This document shows, piece by piece, positions 1 to 7,266 of a DNA stretch of 24,010 bases; position 1 is the first letter of the stretch, and every line of letters begins with the position of its first letter. Source of the stretch: an uncultured Prevotella sp. (GTDB lineage: Bacteria > Bacteroidota > Bacteroidia > Bacteroidales > Bacteroidaceae). A program made the translations under genes and the position numbers. The stretch is taken from positions 1 through 24,010 of the forward strand of contig CAMTJK010000013.1 in the NCBI GenBank assembly GCA_947072805.1, read 5' to 3'. The notes below the pieces were generated by a model that was given only the letters and a program-made list of their open reading frames with translations, searched no databases and was not told where the DNA came from.

Positions 1-73
1 TCTCAAATAGGGAGTGTTGATAATCAGAGAGTTACGCGTTTTGCGATTTAATACCATTTCATCGGTTTATCAT

Positions 74-195
74 TACGTACGTGAGCTCATTGCGATTACG
101 CTTATTTCGCAACGCCGTTACGTCGTAATGACGATGCGATTACGTCGTAATGGCAGTGCCGATACGTCGTAATCGCGTTGCCAAAAAAGCGTAAT
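74..195. repeat. 22-bp-periodic array of short palindromes
   Basis: The core TACGTCGTAAT occurs exactly at 119-129, 141-151 and 163-173, a strict 22-bp step. The middle copy is the near-perfect palindrome ATTACGTCGTAAT (arms ATTACG and CGTAAT around one base). Degenerate copies keep the register at 97-107 (TACGCTTATTT) and 185-195 (ends CGTAAT). Another half-copy, TACGTACG, starts at 74, 23 bp before the one at 97. The sequence between cores is not conserved. Twenty-two bp is about two helical turns, so all cores face the same side of the DNA. This suits a cooperatively bound protein, but function is inferred. It lies about 200 bp upstream of the etfB promoter. Confidence 0.8.
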
Positions 196-391
196 CGTTT
201 TTCGACCCGTCGGGAGCATAAATCGACCCACTTTGATTAACAAATATTTACACCTAGAATACCGGATTTAAAAATGTTAAATTCGACCAAATATCTTTAC
301 AAATTAACCTTCATTAAGTGCAGTTACGGAGACATGCAACTGCGCACTACTGCGCATTAAGTTGAAAAATGTGCATTTTTGTAGTATTTTC

Positions 392-422
392 TTTGTCGTA
401 AAACAAAAAAAGACTAAATTTG
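392..422 (+). promoter_or_regulatory. Bacteroidetes-type promoter for etfB-etfA-acd
   Basis: TTTG at 392-395 and TAAATTTG at 415-422 are separated by 19 nt. They match the -33 (TTTG) and -7 (TAnnTTTG) elements used by the Bacteroidetes primary sigma factor. Transcription should start near 429, giving a leader of about 95 nt before etfB. Confidence 0.75.
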
Positions 423-445
423 CAACACATTATATACTATATAAT

Positions 446-494
446 GGCGACAGCCTCCATCTTTTGCGGAGCTGCCGCCGTAAAGCCATGCGGC
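446..494 (+). promoter_or_regulatory. Leader stem-loop with an alternative hairpin before etfB
   Basis: In the predicted etfB leader, 446-458 (GGCGACAGCCTCC) pairs with 468-479 (GGAGCTGCCGCC) in about 11-12 base pairs with one mismatch and one bulge, around a 9-nt loop. The 3' half can instead pair further down: GCCGC 474-478 with GCGGC 490-494. The two structures exclude each other. That geometry fits an attenuator or RNA switch, but there is no U-tract and I recognise no riboswitch class, so it may only be a stabilising hairpin. Confidence 0.45.
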
Positions 495-524
495 ATTGAA
501 ACTTACAATAACTAAAATAATTCT

Positions 525-1394
525 ATGAGTTTGAAAATTGTTGTACTTGCCAAGCAAGTACCCGACACAAGAAACGTGGGCAAAGACGCCATGACGGCAG
601 AAGGCACCGTCAATCGCGCCGCATTACCCGCCATCTTCAATCCTGAAGATTTGAACGCCCTCGAACAGGCTTTGAGATTGAAAGAGCAGAATCCCGGTTC
701 TACCGTAGGAATACTCACCATGGGTCCTCCGCGCGCGGCTGAAATAATCCGCCAGGGACTTTACCGCGGTGCCGATACCGGCTGGCTTCTCACCGACCGC
801 CTCTTCGCCGGTGCCGATACCCTTGCCACCTCCTACGCACTAGCCACTGCCATACAGAAGATTGGCGACGTGGACGTGGTGATAGGCGGACGCCAAGCCA
901 TTGACGGCGATACTGCACAGGTGGGCCCGCAGGTGGCACAGAAGCTGGGACTCTCGCAGGTAACATACGCCGAAGAGATACTGAAATGCGAGAACGGACG
1001 CCTCACCATACGCCGGCACATTGACGGCGGTGTGGAAACAGTGGAAGCGCCGATGCCCATCGTAATAACCGTGAACGGAAGCGCAGCACCCTGCCGCCCC
1101 TGCAACGCAAAACTCGTAATGAAATACAAGCGTGCAAACGTGCCCTTGGAACGCACACCCGATATGCCATACAAGGAACTGTATGAGAGCCGCCCCTACC
1201 TCACCCTCACACAATGGTCGGTTGCCGATGTGGACGGAGACGCACAACAGTGCGGACTGGCAGGCTCACCGACAAAGGTGAAAGCCGTGCAGAACATAGT
1301 ATTCCAAGCCAAGGAAAGCAAGACTCTCACTTCAAGCGATGCCGATGTGGAAGGAATGATAAAGGAACTCCTTGCTGAAAAAATTATCGGATAG
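525..1394 (+). CDS. etfB: Electron transfer flavoprotein, beta subunit
   Basis: The product (289 aa) is the small subunit of the soluble ETF heterodimer, which takes electrons from acyl-CoA dehydrogenases. It starts with the Rossmann-like strand typical of the ETF/adenine nucleotide alpha-hydrolase-like fold (KIVVLAKQVPDT, residues 4-15). It carries the characteristic AMP/nucleotide-contact segment GGRQAIDGDTAQVGPQ at 121-136. Length is slightly above the usual 250-265 residues. The ATG at 525 is preceded by A/T-rich sequence without a Shine-Dalgarno site, as is common in Bacteroidetes. etfA follows 33 nt later and an acyl-CoA dehydrogenase after that, so the three are probably one transcript. 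Whether this ETF bifurcates electrons cannot be decided by eye. Confidence 0.95.
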   Translation: MSLKIVVLAKQVPDTRNVGKDAMTAEGTVNRAALPAIFNPEDLNALEQALRLKEQNPGSTVGILTMGPPRAAEIIRQGLYRGADTGWLLTDRLFAGADTLATSYALATAIQKIGDVDVVIGGRQAIDGDTAQVGPQVAQKLGLSQVTYAEEILKCENGRLTIRRHIDGGVETVEAPMPIVITVNGSAAPCRPCNAKLVMKYKRANVPLERTPDMPYKELYESRPYLTLTQWSVADVDGDAQQCGLAGSPTKVKAVQNIVFQAKESKTLTSSDADVEGMIKELLAEKIIG

Positions 1395-1427
1395 TAACAG
1401 AAAAGGGTAATACATTATATATAAAAT

Positions 1428-2450
1428 ATGAACAACGTTTTTGTATATTGCGAAATAGAAGGCACTCAGGTACAGGAAGTATCACAAGAGCTGCTTACCA
1501 AAGGCCGCAAACTGGCTAATGAACTGAAGGTTGAGCTGCACGCCGTAGTTGCCGGAGACGGCATAAAGGGTGCGGTGGAAGACCAGATACTGCCTTATGG
1601 CGTAGACAAGCTGTTCGTCTTCGACGGCAAAGGTCTCTTCCCCTACACCTCGGCACCACACACCGACCTGCTCGTAAACCTGTTTAAAGAGGAAAAGCCG
1701 CAGATATGCCTCATGGGCGCAACGGTAATAGGACGCGACCTCGGTCCAAGGGTTTCTTCTTCGCTCACCAGTGGTCTCACCGCCGACTGCACGCAACTTG
1801 AAATAGGTGACTACGACGACAAGAAAAGCGGAAAACACTACGAAGGACTGCTCTATCAGATACGCCCCGCATTCGGAGGCAACATAGTAGCCACTATCGT
1901 CAATCCCGACCACCGCCCACAGATGGCTACAGTGCGCTCGGGCGTAATGCAGAAGGCACTCTATGAGGGTGAAGCACGCAAAGAAGTGGTATATCCCGAA
2001 GTATCTAAATATGTAGGCGAAGAGGCTTACATCGTGAAGGTGCTCGACCGTCACGTGGAAGAAGCCAAGCACAACCTGAAAGGCGCTCCCATCGTGGTGG
2101 CCGGAGGTTACGGCGTAGGTTCGAAGGAAGGCTTCGACCTGCTCTTCAAGCTTGCCAAGGAACTGCACGGAGAGGTGGGCGCAAGCCGCGCTGCCGTAGA
2201 TGCAGGCTGGGCTGACCACGACCGACAGATAGGACAGACGGGCGTTACAGTACACCCGAAGGTTTACATCGCCTGCGGTATCAGCGGACAGATACAGCAC
2301 ATAGCCGGTATGCAGGACTCGGGAATCATCATTTCCGTGAACAGCGACCCCGACGCTCCCATCAACAAGATAGCCGACTACGTTATAGTAGGTACGGTGG
2401 AGGATGTGGTTCCAAAACTCATAAAGTATTATAAACAGAACAGTAAATAA
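1428..2450 (+). CDS. etfA: Electron transfer flavoprotein, alpha subunit
   Basis: The product (340 aa) is the large ETF subunit that binds FAD. The N-terminal domain (about 1-190) resembles the EtfB fold. The C-terminal FAD domain shows the family hallmarks: ASRAAVDAGW at 252-261, QTG at 270-272, GISGQIQH at 284-291 and the conserved N305 in the segment ISVNSDPDAPI. Length is normal for EtfA without an extra ferredoxin domain. It sits 33 nt after etfB and 11 nt before the acyl-CoA dehydrogenase gene. This fits a complete module in which the dehydrogenase reduces ETF. The final electron acceptor is not encoded in the window. Confidence 0.95.
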   Translation: MNNVFVYCEIEGTQVQEVSQELLTKGRKLANELKVELHAVVAGDGIKGAVEDQILPYGVDKLFVFDGKGLFPYTSAPHTDLLVNLFKEEKPQICLMGATVIGRDLGPRVSSSLTSGLTADCTQLEIGDYDDKKSGKHYEGLLYQIRPAFGGNIVATIVNPDHRPQMATVRSGVMQKALYEGEARKEVVYPEVSKYVGEEAYIVKVLDRHVEEAKHNLKGAPIVVAGGYGVGSKEGFDLLFKLAKELHGEVGASRAAVDAGWADHDRQIGQTGVTVHPKVYIACGISGQIQHIAGMQDSGIIISVNSDPDAPINKIADYVIVGTVEDVVPKLIKYYKQNSK

Positions 2451-2461
2451 GAAGTAAGACA

Positions 2462-4192
2462 ATGGCAAATTATTATAGCGACCATCCGGAACTCGAATTT
2501 CACCTTCACCATCCACTGATGAAGCGAGTTGTGGATTTAAGAGAAAAGAATTATGCTGACGCTTCACAGTATGATGACGCGCCCGTGGACTACGAAGACG
2601 CCATAGAAAACTACAAGCAGATACTCGACATAACAGGCGACGTGGCTGCAAACATCATAGCACAGAACGCGGAGAGCGTAGACCTGGAAGGTCCGCATCT
2701 TGAAAACGGACGCATGATATACGCATCGAAGACATACGAAAACCTCGACGCCACACGCAAAGCCGGACTCTGGGGCATATCCATGCCTCGCCGCTACGGC
2801 GGTCTGAACCTGCCCAACACGACCTTCTCCATGCTCAGCGAAATCATCGCTGCCGCCGATGCCGGTTTCCAGAACATATGGAGCCTGCAGTCGTGCATTG
2901 ACACGCTCTACGAATTCGGCAACGAGGAGCAGAGACAGAAGTACATCCCGCGCATATGCAACGGCGAGACCATGAGTATGGACCTCACCGAGCCCGATGC
3001 CGGTAGCGACCTGCAGCGCGTAATGCTCAAGGCTACATATAGCGAGGAGGAAGGATGCTGGCTGCTGAACGGCGTAAAACGCTTCATCACCAACGGCGAT
3101 TCCGACATACACCTCGTGCTGGCACGCTCTGAAGAGGGCACACACGACGGACGCGGACTGTCAATGTTCATCTACGACAAGCGTCAGGGCGGCGTAAACG
3201 TTCGTCATATAGAGCACAAGCTCGGCATACACGGCTCACCCACCTGCGAGCTGACTTACAAGAACGCCAAGGCAGAGCTGTGCGGAAGCACCCGCCTGGG
3301 ACTTATCAAGTACGTGATGGCACTCATGAACGGCGCACGTCTCGGCATTGCCGCCCAGTCGGTGGGTGTGGAGCAGGAGGCTTACAACGAAGCTCTTGCA
3401 TACGCTAAAGAGCGTGCCCAGTTCGGCGAGAAAATAATCAACTTCCCTCCGGTTTACGACATGCTTTCGCGCATGAAGGCAAAGCTCGACGCCGGACGCT
3501 CGCTGCTCTATCAGACAGCACGCTACGTGGACATATACAAATGTCTCGAGGATATACAGCGTGACCGTAAGCTGACACCCGAAGAGCGCAACGAACTGAA
3601 GAGATATACACGTCTGGCAGACGCCTTCACTCCGCTTGCAAAGGGTATGAACTCGGAGTATGCCAACCAGAATGCCTACGATGCCATCTCTGTTCACGGC
3701 GGCTCGGGCTTCATAATGGAATACAAGAGCCAGCGACTGTACCGCGACGCACGCATCTTCTCCATCTACGAGGGTACCACACAGCTGCAGGTGGTGGCTG
3801 CAATACGCTACATCACCAACGGCACCTACCTCTCCATCATCAAGGAGATGCTTGAAAACGAAGTGGCTCCCGAGCTGCAGGCTCTCAAAGAGCGCACGGC
3901 AGCACTCGTGGAGAAGCTCGAAGAGGCTGTAAACACAGTGAAAGAAGCCGAAGACCAGGCTGTACAGGACTTCCTCGCACGCAGGTTGTACGAGATGACG
4001 GCAGACATTATAATGTCGCTCCTCATCCTCGACGACGCCACACGCGCACCGGAGCTCTTTGCCAAGAGTGCCAACGTGTACGTACGTTACGCCGAGGCAG
4101 AGGTGAACGGACACTATTCGTTCATAAAGAGCTTCCGCAAAGAAGATCTCGAATACTATGTGGCACTTGAAAAGGAAGCTGCCGCAGAATAA
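2462..4192 (+). CDS. Acyl-CoA dehydrogenase, long form with C-terminal extension
   Basis: This FAD enzyme (576 aa) should oxidise an acyl-CoA to the 2-enoyl-CoA and pass electrons to the ETF encoded just upstream. Visible signatures are DLTEPDAGSDLQ at 174-185 (ACAD signature 1, flavin/substrate contact) and IYEGTTQLQ near 435-443. E437 sits where the catalytic base of short- and medium-chain dehydrogenases lies. The FAD-proximal HGGSGF segment is present before it. The protein is about 190 residues longer than classical ACADs. It has an extra N-terminal helical part and a C-terminal helical extension after about 460 (Glu/Lys-rich, LKERTAALVEKLEEAVNTVKEAED), as in long FadE/AidB-like members. 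Substrate is unknown. It ends the operon, followed by the terminator at 4244-4303. Confidence 0.93.
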   Translation: MANYYSDHPELEFHLHHPLMKRVVDLREKNYADASQYDDAPVDYEDAIENYKQILDITGDVAANIIAQNAESVDLEGPHLENGRMIYASKTYENLDATRKAGLWGISMPRRYGGLNLPNTTFSMLSEIIAAADAGFQNIWSLQSCIDTLYEFGNEEQRQKYIPRICNGETMSMDLTEPDAGSDLQRVMLKATYSEEEGCWLLNGVKRFITNGDSDIHLVLARSEEGTHDGRGLSMFIYDKRQGGVNVRHIEHKLGIHGSPTCELTYKNAKAELCGSTRLGLIKYVMALMNGARLGIAAQSVGVEQEAYNEALAYAKERAQFGEKIINFPPVYDMLSRMKAKLDAGRSLLYQTARYVDIYKCLEDIQRDRKLTPEERNELKRYTRLADAFTPLAKGMNSEYANQNAYDAISVHGGSGFIMEYKSQRLYRDARIFSIYEGTTQLQVVAAIRYITNGTYLSIIKEMLENEVAPELQALKERTAALVEKLEEAVNTVKEAEDQAVQDFLARRLYEMTADIIMSLLILDDATRAPELFAKSANVYVRYAEAEVNGHYSFIKSFRKEDLEYYVALEKEAAAE

Positions 4193-4243
4193 CGACTAAC
4201 GCCAACTGGTCGTCAGATTAGGGATTGACCGGCACACAAATAA

Positions 4244-4303
4244 CAAGAAGAGGGGCAGAACCGTGGTCCGCACAGTGCGGCGCAGGTTCTGCCCCTCTTC
4301 TTG
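4244..4303. terminator. Bidirectional terminator, perfect 19-bp stem
   Basis: Positions 4244-4262 and 4285-4303 are exact reverse complements (19 bp; left arm CAAGAAGAGGGGCAGAACC). The 22-nt loop contains a second hairpin, CCGCA 4268-4272 with TGCGG 4276-4280. It lies between convergent gene ends (acd at 4192, mscS at 4335). A purine-rich and a pyrimidine-rich arm give modest T-rich tails in both directions. Termination of both transcripts is the simplest role. Confidence 0.8.
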
Positions 4304-4306
4304 TTT

Positions 4307-4321
4307 CTAATCTCTATTTGG
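4307..4321 (-). repeat. Degenerate copy of the dispersed CCCAAAT...CATTAG motif
   Basis: Read on the minus strand this is CCAAATAGAGATTAG. It resembles CCCAAATAGGGCATTAG at 6898-6914 and the arms of the 174-bp palindrome at 19013-19186, with a one-base gap. CTAATCT at its left end also pairs with AGATTAG at 4215-4221 on the other side of the terminator. It is weak alone and is listed because all copies are intergenic. Confidence 0.4.
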
Positions 4322-4334
4322 ATTTTCTAAACCA

Positions 4335-5507
4335 TCATACCTCCGGAGCTATCTGCTGCTGGTAGATGGCAAGACCGAAATCGGGAGTAATGGCATATAA
4401 GTGCTCCATGATGGCAGCCAGGTTATGCTCGTATGTCACCCATTCCTTGTCTTTCAGGAAGAAGTAGAACTCCACCGGCAAGCCCGTATTGGTAGGTCCG
4501 AGTTGTCTTACCATGAGCGTCATGTCGGCGTTTACATCTTTATGGACGGCAAGATATTTTTCCACATACTGTCTGAAAAGTGTCAGGTTTACCGTTCCAG
4601 GCTTAATATCGTTTGCCTTGAAATAACCTTTTTCCACCATCTGCGCCTTCAAAGTCTCGTCTACGGCACGTATGCTGCGGAAGTCGTAGTACACCTTTCG
4701 GTTCACTCGGCGTCCCGGTCCCTGTTGCATTCCTATCCAGTTCTGGAAAGAATCGTCCACGAGAGTCTGCGGTGTGACCGTCATGATGGTGTTGTCGAAG
4801 TTTCTCACCTTTACCGTTGTCAGCGTGATATCCTCAACGTTGCCGTCGATGCCCGCTTTCGGCACCGTTATCCAGTCGCCCTTATGAAGCATGTCGTTGC
4901 TCGTGAGCCTTATTCCTGCCACAAGTCCCGATATGGTGTCCTTGAAAACCAACATCATTATGGCAGAGGTGGCACCCAGACCGGCAAAGAGAGTGGCGGG
5001 ATTCTTGTTTATGACAACGGCTATCACCACTATCACGGCAATGAAGATGGCTATAATCTTAAGCACTCCGCAGAATGAATGCAGATACTGGTGGGTAGCC
5101 GAGCGCCTGTCGTTGCCTATCTGCTTCAACGAGTCGATGATTACGATTGCAAGTTTCATCGACATCACGGTAATGTATACGGCTGTAAGTCTTTTGAGAA
5201 TCTCATGAACCACAGGTATTTCGGTAAATACCATAGGCAGCAGCACCCATATCACTATGGCGGGCACTATTCGGCTTGCCGCCATGAGTATGGGTTTGCC
5301 CAACAGCACATCGTCCCATCGCGTCCTTGTGTGTTCCGTCAGCTTATGGACCAGCGGCATAATGAGTTTGCGGCAGGCTATTCCGGCAGCGGCCGAAAGC
5401 AGCACAGCCACAAGCACCAGCAGAATGTGACGTGTTACCGTAACGCTTGTTCCCGACAGTCCACAGAGCGAAATGAACTCCTCTACATAAATCTCGATTG
5501 TTTTCAT
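4335..5507 (-). CDS. Mechanosensitive ion channel, MscS family (YbdG-like)
   Basis: This inner-membrane channel (390 aa) should open on membrane tension to release solutes during osmotic downshock. About five hydrophobic segments are visible (roughly 26-46, 76-96, 107-126, 146-166, 171-200). The last is the Gly/Ala-rich pore helix (AGLGATSAIMMLVFKDTISG, 175-194), followed directly by the MscS beta-domain (GDWITVPKAGIDGNVEDITLTTVKVRN begins at 210). The C-terminal soluble part has the layout of YbdG/MscM-type proteins rather than short MscS, with length close to the roughly 415 residues of YbdG. It lies 76 nt downstream of dacB on the same strand. I see no clear promoter in the gap, so cotranscription with dacB is likely. 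Confidence 0.9.
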   Translation of the reverse strand: MKTIEIYVEEFISLCGLSGTSVTVTRHILLVLVAVLLSAAAGIACRKLIMPLVHKLTEHTRTRWDDVLLGKPILMAASRIVPAIVIWVLLPMVFTEIPVVHEILKRLTAVYITVMSMKLAIVIIDSLKQIGNDRRSATHQYLHSFCGVLKIIAIFIAVIVVIAVVINKNPATLFAGLGATSAIMMLVFKDTISGLVAGIRLTSNDMLHKGDWITVPKAGIDGNVEDITLTTVKVRNFDNTIMTVTPQTLVDDSFQNWIGMQQGPGRRVNRKVYYDFRSIRAVDETLKAQMVEKGYFKANDIKPGTVNLTLFRQYVEKYLAVHKDVNADMTLMVRQLGPTNTGLPVEFYFFLKDKEWVTYEHNLAAIMEHLYAITPDFGLAIYQQQIAPEV

Positions 5508-5583
5508 TTTTGTTGTTGATTATTATCTGTTTTTCCTACTATAATATTTCTTTGCTATATGGTGATTACACATTGTCTATCCG

Positions 5584-6828
5584 TTACGGTCGGCACAGCG
5601 CATCGCACAAACGGTCTTGAAAAGCCTTTCCGTTTGCGGCTCTCATTAGTCCCTGATTGATTATTGCGAAACACAGAGTATGCCCGTTTGCCGCAGTGCA
5701 ATAGCCTGCAAGCGAGCTTATTCCGGTGAGTGTGCCAGTCTTTGCCCTTACATTTCCGGCAGCAAAAGAGCCTTTCATGCGGGTCTTCAGCGTTCCATCC
5801 TCACCGGCAACAGGCAGCGAGGGTAACAGATGTACATATATCTGCGAGTTCTGATAAGCATAACGCAACAGGCGTACCTCCATTTCCACCGACACATAAT
5901 TGTACAAAGAAAGTCCGCTTCCATCCGCAATCTTGTAGGCAGCACCGTCAAGTCCGGTCTTGCCTATCACCTTTCTTATGGCGGAACGGGCGTTGGAAGC
6001 CTTCGCCGGCACCGCCCCCGACGCCGCTGCGATGTTATAGAACAAAGCCTCGGCAAAGAGATTGTCGCTCTCTTTCATCATTCTGATGAGCACCTGGTCT
6101 ATGGTATGGAAGCGCGAGCACACCTTGTGGGCATCTGTCGGCGTGCTCCCTTCGCCGAGAGTAACCTCGAGTGTGACTCCCGCCTCAACCAACTCGTCTA
6201 TGAATTCTGCCGTAAAACTGTCTTTCCTTGATATAAGCAAGGGCGAGAGTGTGGGATTATCGTCATCCCAGCACCATCCTTCGCCAAGGCGATCGGCATC
6301 TTTCATGCTTTTGTCTGCCATTATTCTGCCCCTTATGGTGTCCACGCCCATGCTCCGCAGACTCTCTGCAAAGGCTTTCATATCGTCAGAATTGAACAAC
6401 GGATCGAATCCGCCCACGCAATAAAGATCGCCGGTAAGCGTACCGTTATCGATGGTTCCGGTATAATCGAGTGACGTTACCAGCCTATACGAACCTCCAA
6501 GTCTGTCGATGGCAGCCACGGCAGTCAGAATCTTCATGGTAGAAGCCGGTCGCATCATCTGTCGCTCGTTACGGCAGAATATGGCGCTATCGGCGGTAAG
6601 GTCGTACACGAGCAGTCCCACCTGCGACGTTTCAAACATCCTGTTCTCAAGAAGTTCGTCTATGCGCTGCTGTACATTGAGCGGCCACGGTATCACTGCG
6701 GCGGTGTCCAGGGCCGTAGTATCTGCCTTCAAGGTGTCATTCCATGTGTCGCATGCTGTGTTTCCTGTTTGCGATAAAAGGTTCGCAAACGTAGCAAAAA
6801 AGGTAAAAATGATGATAAGCCTCTTCAT
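5584..6828 (-). CDS. dacB: D-alanyl-D-alanine carboxypeptidase/endopeptidase (PBP4, peptidase S13)
   Basis: This periplasmic penicillin-binding protein (414 aa) trims and cleaves peptidoglycan peptide cross-links. A signal peptide is evident (MKRLIIIFTFFATFANLLSQ). All three active-site motifs are present in order: SxxK as S96-T-M-K99, SxN as S254-D-N256, and KTG at 363-365 (RAKTGTLTGISSLAGY). The protein is shorter than E. coli DacB (477 aa). The spacing between SxxK and SxN still leaves room for the inserted domains typical of class C PBPs. Its promoter lies at 6848-6879, leaving a leader of only about 13 nt. mscS follows in the same direction. Low-molecular-weight PBP of another class is excluded by the SxxK-SxN spacing. 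Confidence 0.93.
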   Translation of the reverse strand: MKRLIIIFTFFATFANLLSQTGNTACDTWNDTLKADTTALDTAAVIPWPLNVQQRIDELLENRMFETSQVGLLVYDLTADSAIFCRNERQMMRPASTMKILTAVAAIDRLGGSYRLVTSLDYTGTIDNGTLTGDLYCVGGFDPLFNSDDMKAFAESLRSMGVDTIRGRIMADKSMKDADRLGEGWCWDDDNPTLSPLLISRKDSFTAEFIDELVEAGVTLEVTLGEGSTPTDAHKVCSRFHTIDQVLIRMMKESDNLFAEALFYNIAAASGAVPAKASNARSAIRKVIGKTGLDGAAYKIADGSGLSLYNYVSVEMEVRLLRYAYQNSQIYVHLLPSLPVAGEDGTLKTRMKGSFAAGNVRAKTGTLTGISSLAGYCTAANGHTLCFAIINQGLMRAANGKAFQDRLCDALCRP

Positions 6829-6847
6829 GTCAATAAATCCTACCCTA

Positions 6848-6879
6848 CAAAGTTACAGCTATTTGAAATAACAGCCAAA
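6848..6879 (-). promoter_or_regulatory. Promoter of dacB-mscS
   Basis: On the minus strand TTTG (6879-6876) and TAACTTTG (6855-6848) are 20 nt apart, matching the Bacteroidetes -33 and -7 elements. The expected start site near 6841 gives a very short leader before the dacB ATG at 6828, which also supports that start codon. Confidence 0.75.
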
Positions 6880-6897
6880 CGTTTACAAGCTATTTAT

Positions 6898-6914
6898 CCC
6901 AAATAGGGCATTAG
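6898..6914 (+). repeat. Solo copy of dispersed motif CCCAAATAGGGCATTAG
   Basis: This 17-mer matches 15 of 17 bases of CCCAAATCGGCCATTAG in the left arm of the 174-bp palindrome at 19013-19186. It lies in the 438-bp non-coding gap between dacB and nadB. No matching right arm is found nearby, so it is a solo or decayed copy. Confidence 0.55.
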
Positions 6915-6926
6915 ACACCATGTAAG

Positions 6927-7026
6927 TTTAGTCTATCTGTGTGCCGGATTACAACCGTTTCGGCAAAGGCATAGCGGACTATATCGAGATGAAGCGGGAG
7001 GCAATATGGTGCGAAGATAGACTAAA
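6927..7026. repeat. 100-bp segment bounded by perfect 12-bp inverted repeats
   Basis: TTTAGTCTATCT at 6927-6938 is the exact reverse complement of AGATAGACTAAA at 7015-7026. Between them one plus-strand frame is open from the TAG at 6929-6931 to the TGA at 7028-7030. It could encode about 32 residues of ordinary protein-like composition (VPDYNRFGKGIADYIEMKRE from 6941) but has no convincing start codon; the only in-frame ATG leaves 13 residues. It could be a gene remnant, a structured RNA or a miniature element. No target-site duplication is obvious. The rest of 6829-7238 shows nothing else I can interpret. Confidence 0.5.
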
Positions 7027-7238
7027 GTGATGTGAAAAGCAAATATGGCATTCTCGGGAAAATCCTTTCGCGGTCTAAGGACCTATTATATATTATTATT
7101 GTACGCGCGCACGAGGGCTGCAATATGGCAGGATATGATTATCTTTATCGTATGCCATGGCATCGGCAACAGACAAAATATGACATTCGATTTGCAAAAA
7201 TATACCATTAGTACGCGCCCAATATGGATTAAAATGGT

Positions 7239-7246
7239 TACTTTTG
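7239..7246 (+). promoter_or_regulatory. -7 element of the nadB promoter
   Basis: TACTTTTG fits TAnnTTTG exactly. No good TTTG is found 19-21 nt upstream. A start site near 7253 would place the nadB ATG at 7267 just behind it, and would exclude translation from the upstream in-frame ATG at 7045. Confidence 0.55.
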
Positions 7247-7266
7247 CACGATTAAGCTTAAAAGAT

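Larger units (their letters stand above)
1..524. other. Long non-coding region upstream of etfB
   Basis: No plausible gene is present in any frame. The region contains the palindrome array at 74-195, then A/T-rich DNA. At 320-364 there are overlapping inverted repeats: GCAGTT 320-325 pairs with AACTGC 338-343, and the self-complementary TGCGCA occurs at 341-346 and 351-356. The promoter lies at 392-422 and the leader stem-loop at 446-494. The first bases (4-12, CAAATAGGG) resemble half of the dispersed motif described at 6898, but too little is present to call it. The gene left of the window is not visible. Confidence 0.8.

Noticed and set aside
74..195. CRISPR array
   Set aside because: Repeats are 11-13 bp with gaps of about 11 bp, far too short for repeats and spacers, and no cas genes are near.
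1482..2651. 389-codon open frame antisense to etfA and acd
   Set aside because: Composition is a Val/Tyr/Cys-rich shadow of the real genes; etfA and acd are clear family members on the plus strand.
7001..7230. Repeated AATATGG words between dacB and nadB
   Set aside because: Spacing is irregular and the word is common in A/T-rich DNA; no symmetry or periodicity.
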